DNA from: Trochalopteron elliotii
Taxonomy: Eukaryota; Chordata; Aves; Passeriformes; Leiothrichidae
Assembly (NCBI GenBank): GCA_024734555.1
Contig: JANPWX010000054.1
Location: forward strand, 7,459,133-7,523,132
Length of the DNA: 64,000 bases
Direction: 5' to 3'
Shown: piece after piece, positions 26,701-38,174 of the stretch
How the letters are laid out: the number at the start of each line of letters is the position of its first letter
How positions within the stretch are numbered: position 1 is the stretch's first letter
Made by a program: the position numbers and the translations under genes
The notes under the pieces: generated by a model
What the model saw: only the letters and a program-made list of their open reading frames with translations
What the model was told of the DNA's origin: nothing
Database searches by the model: none

Positions 26701-29355
26701 CCTGACTTGCTTTCCTGTTTGCCATTTGCCCTTGCTTATGTGGACAATGCAGATCCACATGCTGCTTGGTGAATAAGCACTGTTATTTTATTTATTGTGA
26801 CATGTACTTAAATTATTCTGTAGTTAGAAGTATTAGAGCAAGGTGACCAGAAATTAACTTCCATGAAATCTGTGATTGCATTTTTTAATGTGAATGTGTT
26901 TTCACTGCTGCTAATAATATTTTTGCTCTGTCTTTTAATACGTGAAATTAACCTGTAATTCTGGGTTAATGCCTGTGCTTAGAAATTCAGCAGTGTTTAA
27001 TTTATCACTCCATAAGCTTGTGTACTACTTCAGGATTTCAGAAATCTCAATTACACTTCTAACTATTTAGCTGCTATGGTGCACATTTATTCTGCGTAAA
27101 TGTTGTAAAATTTTTCCTTTGGGCATAGCCTAGAATAATTTTTTTCATCTATATCATCCTTCAAAATGGTAGGAAGCGTTATTTCTGTATTCTGTTTTGT
27201 AACAGAATTACTAGGCTAGTTTTGAAAGACTCATTCTCCCTCAGTCACTGTTTTATCTTAGGTCCCCATATCATGCTGTCAGAATGTCTTCCATGATAGA
27301 TGATGTCTTACTTTTGCCTCGTGATGTTATGAAATCTTTAGATATTTGAAGCAAATCAACTGCAAACATAAATTTGTGATCTTTTCCTCTTACTTCCTAA
27401 GTAATTCTTTCAGCCAATGGATGGTTTTGAATGTTTTTTTTCCTGAAGGTCTTTTTCACCCAAGAGAGGTGAAATAAATATTTGTAATTTAAAATAACGA
27501 AAGTGAAACAAACTAACACCCTGCACACACCAAACTCATAATTGATTAACAATTTCCTAAGGTGCTTGAACTCTTTTTTTTTTTCACCCCCAGAAGGTGA
27601 AAAAAATATGCTTAGCTATTTCCATTTCTGGAAAAAAATCTAGACTACTTAAGGTATTACCAGTTGAAACCTGGTAACTTTAGTATGAATCATTAATGGT
27701 AATTGTTTCTGCAGCTTCAGCTAGTATTGATTCTGTGGCAATAAAATCATAGAGTTTTGTAACTGATCAAGTCTATCATCTTGGAAATTTTCTGAAGTTT
27801 GGTTTTATCTTCAAATTGTATGTGATAACAAGGTAATCTTAGCTCTAAAAACCCCAAAGTTTTTAATTCCTTTGAACGGACAAAGCCATAATGATGCTGT
27901 CAAGCACTTGAGTGTGCTTCATCCAGCATTAGTTCTGAGCTGCTTTGTAGTTAAATTCAGTCTCTGTGCAGTGTCAGTTTTACCTGGCAATAAAACAACT
28001 CCACCTCTGAAGAAGGGTCTTCAGGCCATTCTGCTAGAAACAGCTGGGAGATGCCCTAGAGGTTGGAAATGAGGTCATTCTGATACACTGATAAAGGATG
28101 ACAGTTTTGAAACTGGAAAACTTCTTAAACACAGTTCTCTTGTGAGGAGGGGCAGTCGTGACTAGTGTAAGCTGATGTATTAATGCACATGGATTTCTAG
28201 TGAAACTAGTGCACTTGATAGGATTTCTAGGTGTTAAAGGCAGAGATTGTTGCATCTTTTCCTAGTAATTATTTCTAAAATTAAAAAAGGCTTTGTTTGA
28301 GGATCTTATGTTGATTACCAGAAATCCTGAAATAAGAATTTATTTTTCTTCCAGTGGAGAGCAGGAAATTTTATGTTAGAAAAATAAGCAGGTGAAAAAT
28401 CCCCCTCAGTTCCCTAGGGTGATGAATCTCATGAAGAGATATTTATAGTATTCCACTCCTATAATCTACATTTTGCTCCAGATGTCTGATCTAAAATATA
28501 AAGCTTTTTTGTTAATTTGTTGTGAAACAATAAGAAAAATGCATGCCATCTTGATCCTTTTTGGGAGGGCAGTTGCCATAAGCAAGCAGTGTTCTAAATC
28601 AAATATTAGTCTGTGAGAACACATGGTGGAAGCTGGTTGTGTGAAGTTGGGTGTGAGTGGGTTTTTTGGTAGGTTTTTATTTTTGGCCTGTCTGGCAGCA
28701 GCTCTCAACCATCCTTCAGAGAACTTTGTTTAGAAATAATGGCAAAAAGTATTTCATAAGCTACCAAATTTGAAAAGCCAGTAAGTGCTAAATGGAGCTT
28801 TTGTTTTGTGATGGATGACCCATATAACATTGTGTGGTTTGTCTTTAGTTTTGTCATTTATTAAAATATGTGTGAAATGTTCCTAAATGAAGCCTCATCA
28901 AAAAGACTTTTACGTGTTCCATTTTTGAATTGAGTGGTAATTTACATGTTTGAAGTATGCAAAACAATAATGAAAGTTTTTGTTTGTGCTGTGCTCTGTA
29001 AATTAACTTGCATTTACAGTGAAAGGGACATAATAGTTTTCATTTTTTTCATACCCAGGCATGTTTTTTGGCTACTTGACATAAATGAGGGTAATGGCAG
29101 GAAAATGGGCAAAGTTAACTGTAGATGATGCCATCCTCTAACTTTTCATCATAGCAAAGTGGCTTTGAATTCTTATTTTATTTTTTAATTTCCTTTAAAT
29201 ACTTAGAAGACAAATCCTATACCACCAATTGACAGGTATTACTCATTACCAGTTCTCCTGGGGAAAGCTGTGACTGAAGATATGGCAATTTGCTTCTGCT
29301 GCTGCAGTATAGCTGCATGGTTCTGAGAGAAGTACTCTAATCTTTCTTAGCATCC

Positions 29356-29373
29356 TTTTTTTTTTTTTTTTTT
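29356..29373. repeat. Poly-T mononucleotide tract (18 nt)
   Basis: Eighteen uninterrupted T residues. Read on the minus strand this could be a retroposon poly-A tail, but no retroposon body adjoins it. Confidence 0.9.
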
Positions 29374-31834
29374 AATTAGGATATTTCTAGCAAGTAGAAC
29401 CGTATATTTTTATTCTTATTCAGAAACCTGTCTATACTGTGAACCTCATCTTGCATCTCTTGGGCTTAAGTTGGCTCTTTCTTAAGTCAGTCGTACAGAA
29501 TGGAAAAAAAAGTCAAACTGCAGTTCCTATTTGTTCCTTGAAATGATGTTTCCTTGGGTTGAAGCCACAAAAGAATGAAAACTGAATGGATAGACAAAAC
29601 CAGAATTACATGAATGAGATTACATGCCTGACCTAGTTTTCATAGACTGCACAGGTTTAAACACAGGCTTGAATGACTGCAGTAGCAGCATTAGAAAAAT
29701 ATGTTAAAATGTGTAGATAGTATTTGATTTTTTAATTATGGTGGGTTTTAAAGATTTCAAATGCAACAATCATATAATGTTGTTTGGTTTATTTATGTTA
29801 TGTTGAAGCTAATAATTTTTTAATATAAATTCATCAAATAGTCCTCTTGCTTCATTAAAACACATTGATAGCCAGGTTTAAGAATGAGACACTGTTACAT
29901 CTATTAGTAAATTCTACAAGCAAGGACTACACTCCTTAGTGCTACCTGTGAAAAATGAATTATCATTTCATTGCCCTGCTAGACTGGGATGGGGTACTTC
30001 AAAGGGGAACACATGAGTACAAAATAACCCCAACCAAACATCAAACAAATAATGTAGTTATTCCTTGTGACTGGTGTTGTTAGTTTTTTAAAATGAGGAT
30101 AATTTAGGCCTGTTTGAACTTCACTTACCCACTTGACTGTAAAGACTACCTTATATGAAAAACCAGGACTACTCTGCTGTATGTGCTTATTTTTTATTTC
30201 TTTTAAAATTTTATTAGTATTACTCCTCATTTGCACTGCTATTACCACACACATAATAATGTTCTAGAAATTATATGCCAGAAATGCATAGAAATGCCAG
30301 TAATGCCAGAAAACTAAACTTGAATAAACTGAAAATTGGGACGTATCTTTGGCAATAATGATGTGGTTTGAGGACATTTTATCTTTTTTTGATGACTGTC
30401 GGAAGAACAGAGCTAAAATAAGAGATAATAATTTGCAATTATAATTCCAAGAGCTGCTAAAGTGAACCTTTATGTTAGGAGGTACTCCATAACCACATAG
30501 CATCTGAGCTAGGAAAAGAGCTTTGTTATATCATTAGACTTCTATGCCTCTATGTGGGAAATGAAATTTCCAATGTTTTCAATACACAAGTATTGAAAGT
30601 ATATGCATTGTATTAGTGGCACCTTTTAAAGATCTGAACTCCTTGACATAGCAAAAAGAAAGAAGCAAGTAGTGTAATAGTGGGCTAACTAATAAAAAGT
30701 TCCAGCTTGGTATGATAATTTTGCTAATAAAGAGTACAGAAAAGCAACAGCTGGAGGAAGTAACATGCTATTTAGTGAATGGAGAATGTTTGGATGTGAA
30801 CTACTTGTCTGTTGTGATGATTTTCTTCCTTGAAGGGATTTACACTTTCTGAGGCTGTCGCTTCTTTGTGTATTTTGTGTTTTTAAAATTCTTAAGTTCA
30901 TGAAGGATAGGTATTTAGGTGCAATTATAACTTTAAATTGTTTCAGTTTTCAAAGCCCTGGTTGTGCTTGGAGATCCCAAACACAGTTGGTTCACATTAT
31001 GTTTGATAGTTTTTCAGTTTAGGAAAGAAAATCAAATACTGCCTGCTGTGTAGCATGGGACATATGTCTTGCCTATGCCAACTGTAATTCTACTTGGAAT
31101 TTATTTGTTTAAGTGTTTTTTGGCTTCTTCTTGTAGTCTTTGAATTGTATTTTGCTGCTGGTTTTTTTAATAGGTGATTTTTATAAGCATCAGGAATACA
31201 TTATTTTAAACCCTCTACTAATTTTAGAGAATGCTGTGTTCATATTTAATTAAAAGCTTTGAGGCTAGCACTGACCTACCCTACTGGATGACAGAAAGGA
31301 ATTTCTAACAGATCATACTATACTCTTGCTTTTTTTGCTTTTATATAGATTCATAGACTTTTTCTACGGAATTATAATTTATTTTCTGGAACGTGACTGA
31401 AGGTGGTTCTTAGGCTTCAGCTGTGTTTTCCATCACACAACACTTTCCTGGAAACACCATAGAAAGAATTATAATTCCAAAAAGAACAGCTGAGAAAAGC
31501 TACCTTACCTAAACCTATTTCTGGGAAAACCTCTACAAAGAAAAGTAGCTTTACAGACTTCCATAGTATTTAAATAAGCAAAGATTAGGAGTTGGTTAGC
31601 TTCTTTGTAATGGCTACTTGGTGCATTACATAGCTCAGAAACCACTGCAGTTGCCTTTTGATTTATCTCCAAGCATACTGAAAAGAAAGGAAGGAATTAA
31701 GTCAAATTCTCTTGATTCTATTCTGTGCAATCTTCTAACCACTCCCAGTTTTGAAATGTAGCACATCTTACTGCAATTTAGGTAGTTTCCCTTCTTGGAA
31801 CCCAGCACTGGAGTTCACAGTTGCCCTAAAGTCC

Positions 31835-31990
31835 ATGTCTTTGGGAAATGTCTGAACTCCCTTGTGTTCCTGTTTTCTTGTTCCTAAAACAGGAATAATG
31901 CACATCTGAGAGGAATCTCTGACAGTTTATTTAGTTAGTTTTCATATCCTTACCTGAGGACAGTACAGAAGGCAAATGTACACTGTGATT
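31835..31990 (+). mobile_element. MIR-like SINE relic (tentative)
   Basis: The stretch from TTGTGTTCCTGTTTTCTTG through AAAACAGGAATAATG follows the MIR core pattern of a CTCAGTTTCCTCATCTG-like segment, then AAAATGGGGATAAT. A degraded TTATT/GTT-rich remainder follows in the expected order. Similarity is weak and judged by eye, so the ends are approximate. Confidence 0.4.
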
Positions 31991-33188
31991 AAAGCTTATT
32001 ATTTGGTGGGAAGTAGTAAACTTGCCAGGAGAATGTTTGGGTGCAAGTTACTGTAGGTTTCTTGATTCCATATATTATTTGTGCAAAATTGTAGGTAAAG
32101 GCTGTATTTTGGTTCATCTTTCCCTCCGATTTCAATTTTATGCATTTTCAGATTATGTAATGTTAAGAGCTCTTGTTATTTTTTCATCAGAGAATTGCTG
32201 TAGGGACATCGTTATACCTTCTGGTGCTATGTGGATGCTTCAGAGTTTATTCTTTTAATTAAAATTGATTCTGATTTTCAGAAAGTAAACAATATAACAC
32301 GATAAAAAGGTATAAAAGTCTGATGTTCAAGAAGTGGGGAGTATTACCTTCATGATAGCCCAGCCAGTTTGAATGTGCAAGACCAAGTCTTTTAATACCT
32401 CATCTTTCTTTATCTTCCTTATATATGTGCAAGGAAAGTATTTTCATACAGTATATCTAGCTCTTATTTATTTGTAGGCAGAAACAGGCCTTGAATTTGG
32501 GAAAGCAGTATACCTATTTTTTGCTTTAAATCCCATCTCCTCCTCCATCACGTTTGTGTTACAATTCTTGTAAGGGAATTTCAGTTTTGGTTAACTTCAC
32601 GTACAGAATCCCAGAAAAGCAGTATTCATTCATTTCTTCTGGTGAATTTTGTAATTAAAATGCAATACAGCAGTTTATCCTGTGCTGTAGAGTGCTTTCT
32701 TATGTTGAAGACTGTACTGTTATAACTTAGTCCTTAAAATAAGAACCAGTTGTGCTATGCATTATTAGGCAGTATTACCTGCATGAGTGCATCAGAATCT
32801 ATAGAAAGTTCTGAAAATAAGAAATAAAAATTACAATGAACCATATTGATCTATGGAATGAAAAGAATGTTTGCTAAAGTGTCCTTTTCTGTCACTCAGA
32901 ATTTTCCTCCAGCTTGTGCTTTATATGGTGAAATTGTCCTAACTTGACTTCTGTGAAGGAGTGATTTTTGGGTCTGGAAAGTTCAAGTGTCAGCGTATTG
33001 GAGGGACAAATGGGAAGAGATGGGATTTAAGTGATCTCCCCCACCCCCAAATCTCCATAAAGACAGCTGAAATGTTGAATTATTACAGTTTGACATAAAA
33101 ATAGCTCTGGTTGCTAGGCAATGATGAAGATGTGTTCTATGGGAAACCAGATTTGTGTTGCCCAGGATCTAAAACTGTGTGCCTGTCG

Positions 33189-33256
33189 TGTGTGTGTTTG
33201 TTTCTATATATATGAATGCATGTGTGTGTATATGTGTATATACACATATATATGCT
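33189..33256. repeat. TG/TA dinucleotide microsatellite with a 22-bp palindrome
   Basis: Alternating purine-pyrimidine tracts (GTGTGTGT, CTATATATA, ATGTGTGTGTATATG) run through this segment. Positions 33229-33250 form a perfect self-complementary sequence centred on ATGTGTAT/ATACACAT. Such tracts can adopt Z-DNA or cruciform structure and usually vary in length between individuals. Confidence 0.85.
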
Positions 33257-33322
33257 CGCTAAATTCACAAATTAGTATGAACTTGCAAGTTTGCATACAC
33301 TAGTGGGTTGGTTTTTTGGGGG

Positions 33323-33380
33323 TTTTTTTCCACTTCTTAGATTTCATATGTTTTTTTTCCACTTCTTAGATTTCATATGT
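33323..33380. repeat. 29-bp exact tandem duplication
   Basis: A 29-bp unit made of a T tract, then CCACTTCTTAG and ATTTCATATGT, occurs twice in direct succession (33323-33351 and 33352-33380). The copies appear identical over the whole unit, which points to a recent duplication, probably by slippage in the T-rich part. Confidence 0.88.
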
Positions 33381-34479
33381 TAGCAAACACTTGTTCCAAG
33401 CCCTCTCATTCTTGACATGACTGCAGTGCCTCAGTTCTCCCAATTTTTGTTTCTCATTTTGCATCTCCTGTTTACTCTGGCTATTAGATACTCCTTAATT
33501 ATGCAGGAAGCTCTCCTCCTTAAAAACAAAACAATCTGAAAAAAACAAAGGGAAAAAAGAAGGGGAGACATTTCCATTTAAAAAATACTGGAATGCAGAA
33601 GTTATGGATTCTTTGACAGCGAAAGTATTAGAGGTTGTTCCTTGTATATAGATGATGTAAGAACATAGAATCATATTACAATATTGAAATAAAAATATTT
33701 TGGAGATATTTCAGCGAAGATAAAAATTTATTTGAATTAAACCAGTAGGTTTTATCTTCTTAGACTTGCTTTTTGGTTTCATTCCATTTTTTCTTGATTT
33801 CACAACAATTCGTTTTTTATTATTGATTTTGTCTGATCCACTATTATGTGATTATTGTGAATTTGATAGATTTCAATACATTTTGTCTCCTTTGGCTTCC
33901 TTTAAAGGTAGCATTAGAAACTTTGCTTTAACTTCCCTGGGTTCTAACAATACTAGGGACCAGCCAAAGGTTTAGTTTTCTCAGGCGCCCTCTTAGGCTG
34001 TCCTGAGCTGTATCTTCATCTCAGGCAGTCCTTAGAGCCAGGTAGGTCTAAATTAACTACAGTAGCAGTACTTGCTGCTCCTAGAAGGAGTTCTGAATGT
34101 CAGCCTTAATTGGCAACTTCAGTCATGCACATGGAGCAGTATGATTTCTTCAGTGCCTATTTCTCCATCTGCAGAGAAATGTGCTGCTGTTCTTCTCTTG
34201 TATTTATTTTTAGAATTGCATGGCAGTGTGAACCCCCACCTCAAACCTAAAATACTCTAAGACACAACAAATTATAACAGGGTTTCTGTAAACAGGAAAA
34301 TTAAAATTCCTTTTGGCATACTGATTAAGCCGAGAGCATATATAAATTGGGTTTGACAGTGGCAAGAATAAGGGCTAAAATAGGGACCTGTTTTGCACTT
34401 CATAAAAGGGAAGCATAACAATGGGTGAGGAGTGTGTCAAACATTGCAAAGGGGCGGAATACATATTTATCAGCCTCTT

Positions 34480-35840
34480 TGAATAGAGTACTTGAGCTTC
34501 AGTTTCATCTGCCGCTATAAAGAAGCAGTATCAGAGCGTGAAATTGGCAATCAAGTAATACATATGCCATAGCCAAAAGCGAAACAATTAGCTGCACAGA
34601 TCCACAGTTTATCTACTGATTCTGTTGCATTTTCAGCTCCAAACTTGATGGTTTTTCACTCACTGAGCAGCAAAGGCAGTAAACAAAACTCATTTGCTGA
34701 AAAAGTATTATTCTAGCCTGCAGCAGCAACTCAGCCTTGTAACTTTGGTGGGCAATATGGTGCATGGAGCATCTCTAGTGAATGGTAAACATGTGGTTCT
34801 GTTTTGCAGACTAAAATGGGTTAACTCCTGTTAAAATCAGTTGGAACTTTGTACTTCCAATACAGATCTTTATTTGTGGATGTAGAGATTAGAGAGAACC
34901 GTTCAGAAATTTAGTTTTATGTTTAAGACAGAAGCTCATGAGCAGTGCATGTAGGTCAGGATTGGATTTTAGTGCTTTTAAGAAGTGGGAGCGCAGTTTA
35001 TGATCAATTACACTGTGAACTACAAATATGCTCTTCTTATGTAGTGTTGGATTTTATAAAGTATTCAACATAAGTTTAAAAACCCCAGTTTGAGTACATT
35101 ATGATTTCTATGCCTTCCGATAAAATTAAATCAACAGAAAATCGCAATGATGGGTAAAGAAAATGCCTTTTTTTTTTTTTTTGTAATTGCAGAACCATTT
35201 ATAGATGAGGCATCTATAAATCATGGTCTGTGGTATAAAAATTGCCTAAGAAATCATTGTATTACCCAAATGTTATATATAAGTAAGGAAATCTTAAGGC
35301 TTTCGGCATTTTTCCAGGCACAGTCATTTTGCTAGACTGTAATAAGGTGCACAGCATGCACTGGATCTCAGTTAATACAATTTATTTATAGTTTAAAGAT
35401 GTTCCCTGTAGCCGTGTTTTTGTGCTGTTTGTTTGCTCCTGTGGGCAGTTACAAAGTAGCATCCACTGTTATGTGGGAACAGGCACATATGGAAGGCAAG
35501 TCTTAAGCGCTGCCTTTCAAATCCTTATGAATGGGGTTTTAATTCTGGGAGTTTAACCTATAATCAGTGGCAGCCACAAATGCCAGTGGAAAGGATCTTC
35601 ATTTGGCATATCATGGTAACAGCCAGCTGTCCCTCAATTACAGAATTACACTTTCTATTTCAGCCTTTTCAAAACAGTTAGATAATGTTTCCCCGGTGTT
35701 TGTCTAAAGGCAATTTTAAAAAGGAACATGTGAAGCAAATGAAATAAAAAGGAGCACCAGATTTAATGTACTTGCCATGTGACTTTTTAAAGTAATCAGG
35801 TATAGGTATTTCCATTCTGTATCTTTTTTCCCCAAGATGT
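34480..35840. promoter_or_regulatory. Candidate conserved noncoding / enhancer cluster (unproven)
   Basis: This part of intron 1 differs in texture from its surroundings. It has few simple tracts apart from one T15 run (35168-35182), retained isolated CpGs (GCCGCTATAAAG, CAGAGCG, AAAGCG, AAGCGC, CCCCGGTG), and dense short homeobox-like and AT-core motifs such as CAATTA and TAATTGC. No mobile element or coding frame is evident. This is the look of a vertebrate conserved noncoding block, but only cross-species alignment could show conservation. Treat it as an inference. Confidence 0.25.
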
Positions 35841-37096
35841 TACAGCGAAGTGTTACAGCAATGAAAATGCAAACATGTACAGGCTAGATTTTGTTCATAG
35901 GCTTTAAGTCACCAGCTTTCTTCTAAGTTTTTATTTTTCTTTTTTTCTTTAGCTCTTTTTCTTCCACCTGTAAACTTGATCATATAAGGATATTTCTTGA
36001 CACAGCCATATGTGTAGCTCACAATTCCTGACACAAAACTTGTATTTGTGTATTGTGACAAGTGACTGTAATCCTTTTAGCTGTACTGATTCAAATCATT
36101 TACTTTCTTTATGAGGGCTTGTTTACCCTGCTTTTTCCTTTTGAGTAGTTAAACCAAGGCCAGAGCTTATTGTCAATAATCTAAGTAAATAATTCCCTTT
36201 TACAGATTAAGAACATAATAAACAGCTTCATATCAAAGATAAATATAGCCAAATATTCTTTTCCAAATGGTAGCCAAGAATGGGTGCCTATAGAAGAATA
36301 TAGCAAGGCTGGCATATATAATTGTCCCTCCTCTTCCTTTCCAGACCTTCAGCTGTTCACAATGTGAATGATTCTTTGAGACTTATGTAGTTGCTGTGCA
36401 ATAAGCAACTCATGTCTGATTTCTCTTCCATAAGCTTGTTCACTGTCTTGCTGAACCCAAACAGATCCAGAGCAGCAAACTGCAGTTTTTCCAACTGAAC
36501 CTAGTGTGGTGACCAAAACCATTTAATTTTTATGACTAATGGTCTAGTTGTAAAGGTTGATACAAGTCCAGAAATTATCCAAGATGAAGTTCAGGTTGAA
36601 GATAAATGATATTAACATTTTTGAAAAGGAAATTTAAACTTTCTGAATTTAAGGGATTTTTCAAAAAATTTTATTTTATAGGTGATTCATAGACACTTGC
36701 ATTTGGGTGTGTGAGAGGAGAAAATTTTGGTTTTTCATTATTCAGGCTAAAGGAATGCAGAAACTTTATCAATGATATACAACTGCTTGAGACTTTCAGA
36801 TCAAAATTTTCTTCACTACACAAATGAAATCCTTGAGGGTTGCAATCAGATTGAGTAGGAAATTGCTTCTTCCCTGCCCTTTTCTACATGTCTGCATTCA
36901 GTTATCATAGGAAATCTGTTATCTAAGGAAAGTGAAGGTGGATGGAAAACATGGTATTGCTTAATCAATAAAACCCAGTTGTTCTCATCTTGGGTTTTTT
37001 GCTCGTCCTACATGAAGGACTTTTATAATTTCTTTATGTAAGACTAAATAAGAATTATTTTTTTTTCTGATAGGTGAGTATTTATAAATTCATTTT

Positions 37097-37147
37097 CACA
37101 TCACTATACTGTACTTTCGCTTCGCTGTACTATACTTCACTTTCACT
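37097..37147. repeat. Short degenerate repeat of TACT/TTCGC type
   Basis: CACTATACTGTACTTTCGC is followed by a shuffled near-copy, CTGTACTATACTTCACTTTC. This is low-complexity sequence built from ACTATACT and ACTTTC words, with no recognised family. Confidence 0.5.
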
Positions 37148-38085
37148 GTTTTTCAGGTGAAGCTTCCTGTAACCTTTAGCTTATGTTCCTATTGAAATAA
37201 TTCTGATCACACTTCGTTAAGGGAGATGAGAATTGTTCTGGTAGATTTTTAAGCACTTAGTCAAGTGATAGTTTAACAACTATAACTACATTGTATGAAA
37301 CAGTAATTTGTCACAGTTGTTGGGACAATTTAAAATGGTAAAAAAAATTTTGTATGTACATATTTTACTACCGAAATGTTCCTTGATGTGGAAATATATT
37401 CAGAAGGAGTTCAAGGTACAGCTAGTTATAGAAGAGGGAACTTTCAGGAATAGGTGCATTTGGCTGGGTGTTTGTTTGTTTCACAGTAGGTCTCTGAATT
37501 GCTCATTAGAGGGAAAATTAAGTAGAATGACTATCACTTCTATTTATTTAACAGGTGCCAAAATAGTATAATTACTCTTTCTTTAGAAAATAGTATAATA
37601 CTTTCTCCTATAGAAAAAAGGAGTAAAAAAGGCTGAAGAATTAGTACTCCTTGATTTTTATGATCTCTGAGCCATATGTTGTTGACTTTATGGTTAAAAA
37701 ACACAGATATGAAGTATAATTCAGAAGTGTGTTTTGAAAATGCCAGAAGAAGATAAAACTACTCTGGGAGAGAATTGTGTATGTTGTGGAAATCTCTTGT
37801 GTCATTTTAAAGAATGAAATTTAAACAAGTTGTTTGATGTTTAAAAAAAAAAGTATTGAAATGGCTCCTCAGTGTTTTTATATATAATTTGTCTTACAGC
37901 AGAGTAGGTCTCATTAAGTGGAACAGCAATGCTAGCTGCAGAGCAGAAGGAAATCAGCAAAAAACCCCAAAGAAAATCCTTTTATTCATTAAGTATTAAA
38001 TGAATATTATTTGAGTTCAGTGAACCAAATCTCAGATCTGAGTTCAATCTGATATAGATACATTGTATTCTTAATGCAGTCAGAA

Positions 38086-38174
38086 GCAAAAAACACCAAA
38101 CAAAAACAACTTCCCAAACCTCCAAATAAACAAACAAAAAGCCAACCAAAAAACCCTAAAGCCCAAAAAAAAAT
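38086..38174. repeat. A/C-rich low-complexity tract
   Basis: Almost only A and C for about 90 bp (AAACAAACAAAAAGCCAACC-like), ending in nine A residues. No element body is recognisable at either side. Confidence 0.75.

Larger units (their letters stand above)
15859..31834. other. Intronic stretch, mostly unique sequence
   Basis: About 16 kb between the CR1 fragment and the first MIR-like relic. Visible items are an A-rich tract at 15965-16000, a G-quadruplex-type motif at 20754-20778, a slightly GC-richer patch at about 23.21-23.34 kb and an 18-nt T run at 29356-29373. Open frames here are short and unlike known proteins. Confidence 0.55.

Noticed and set aside
27740..27785. CR1-like AATCATAGAG start
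   Set aside because: Only the first 9-10 bases fit the CR1 tail; the GGTTGGAAGGGACC core is absent.
33660..33690. CATAGAATCATA resembling a CR1 3' tail
   Set aside because: It is not followed by any CR1 body in either orientation.
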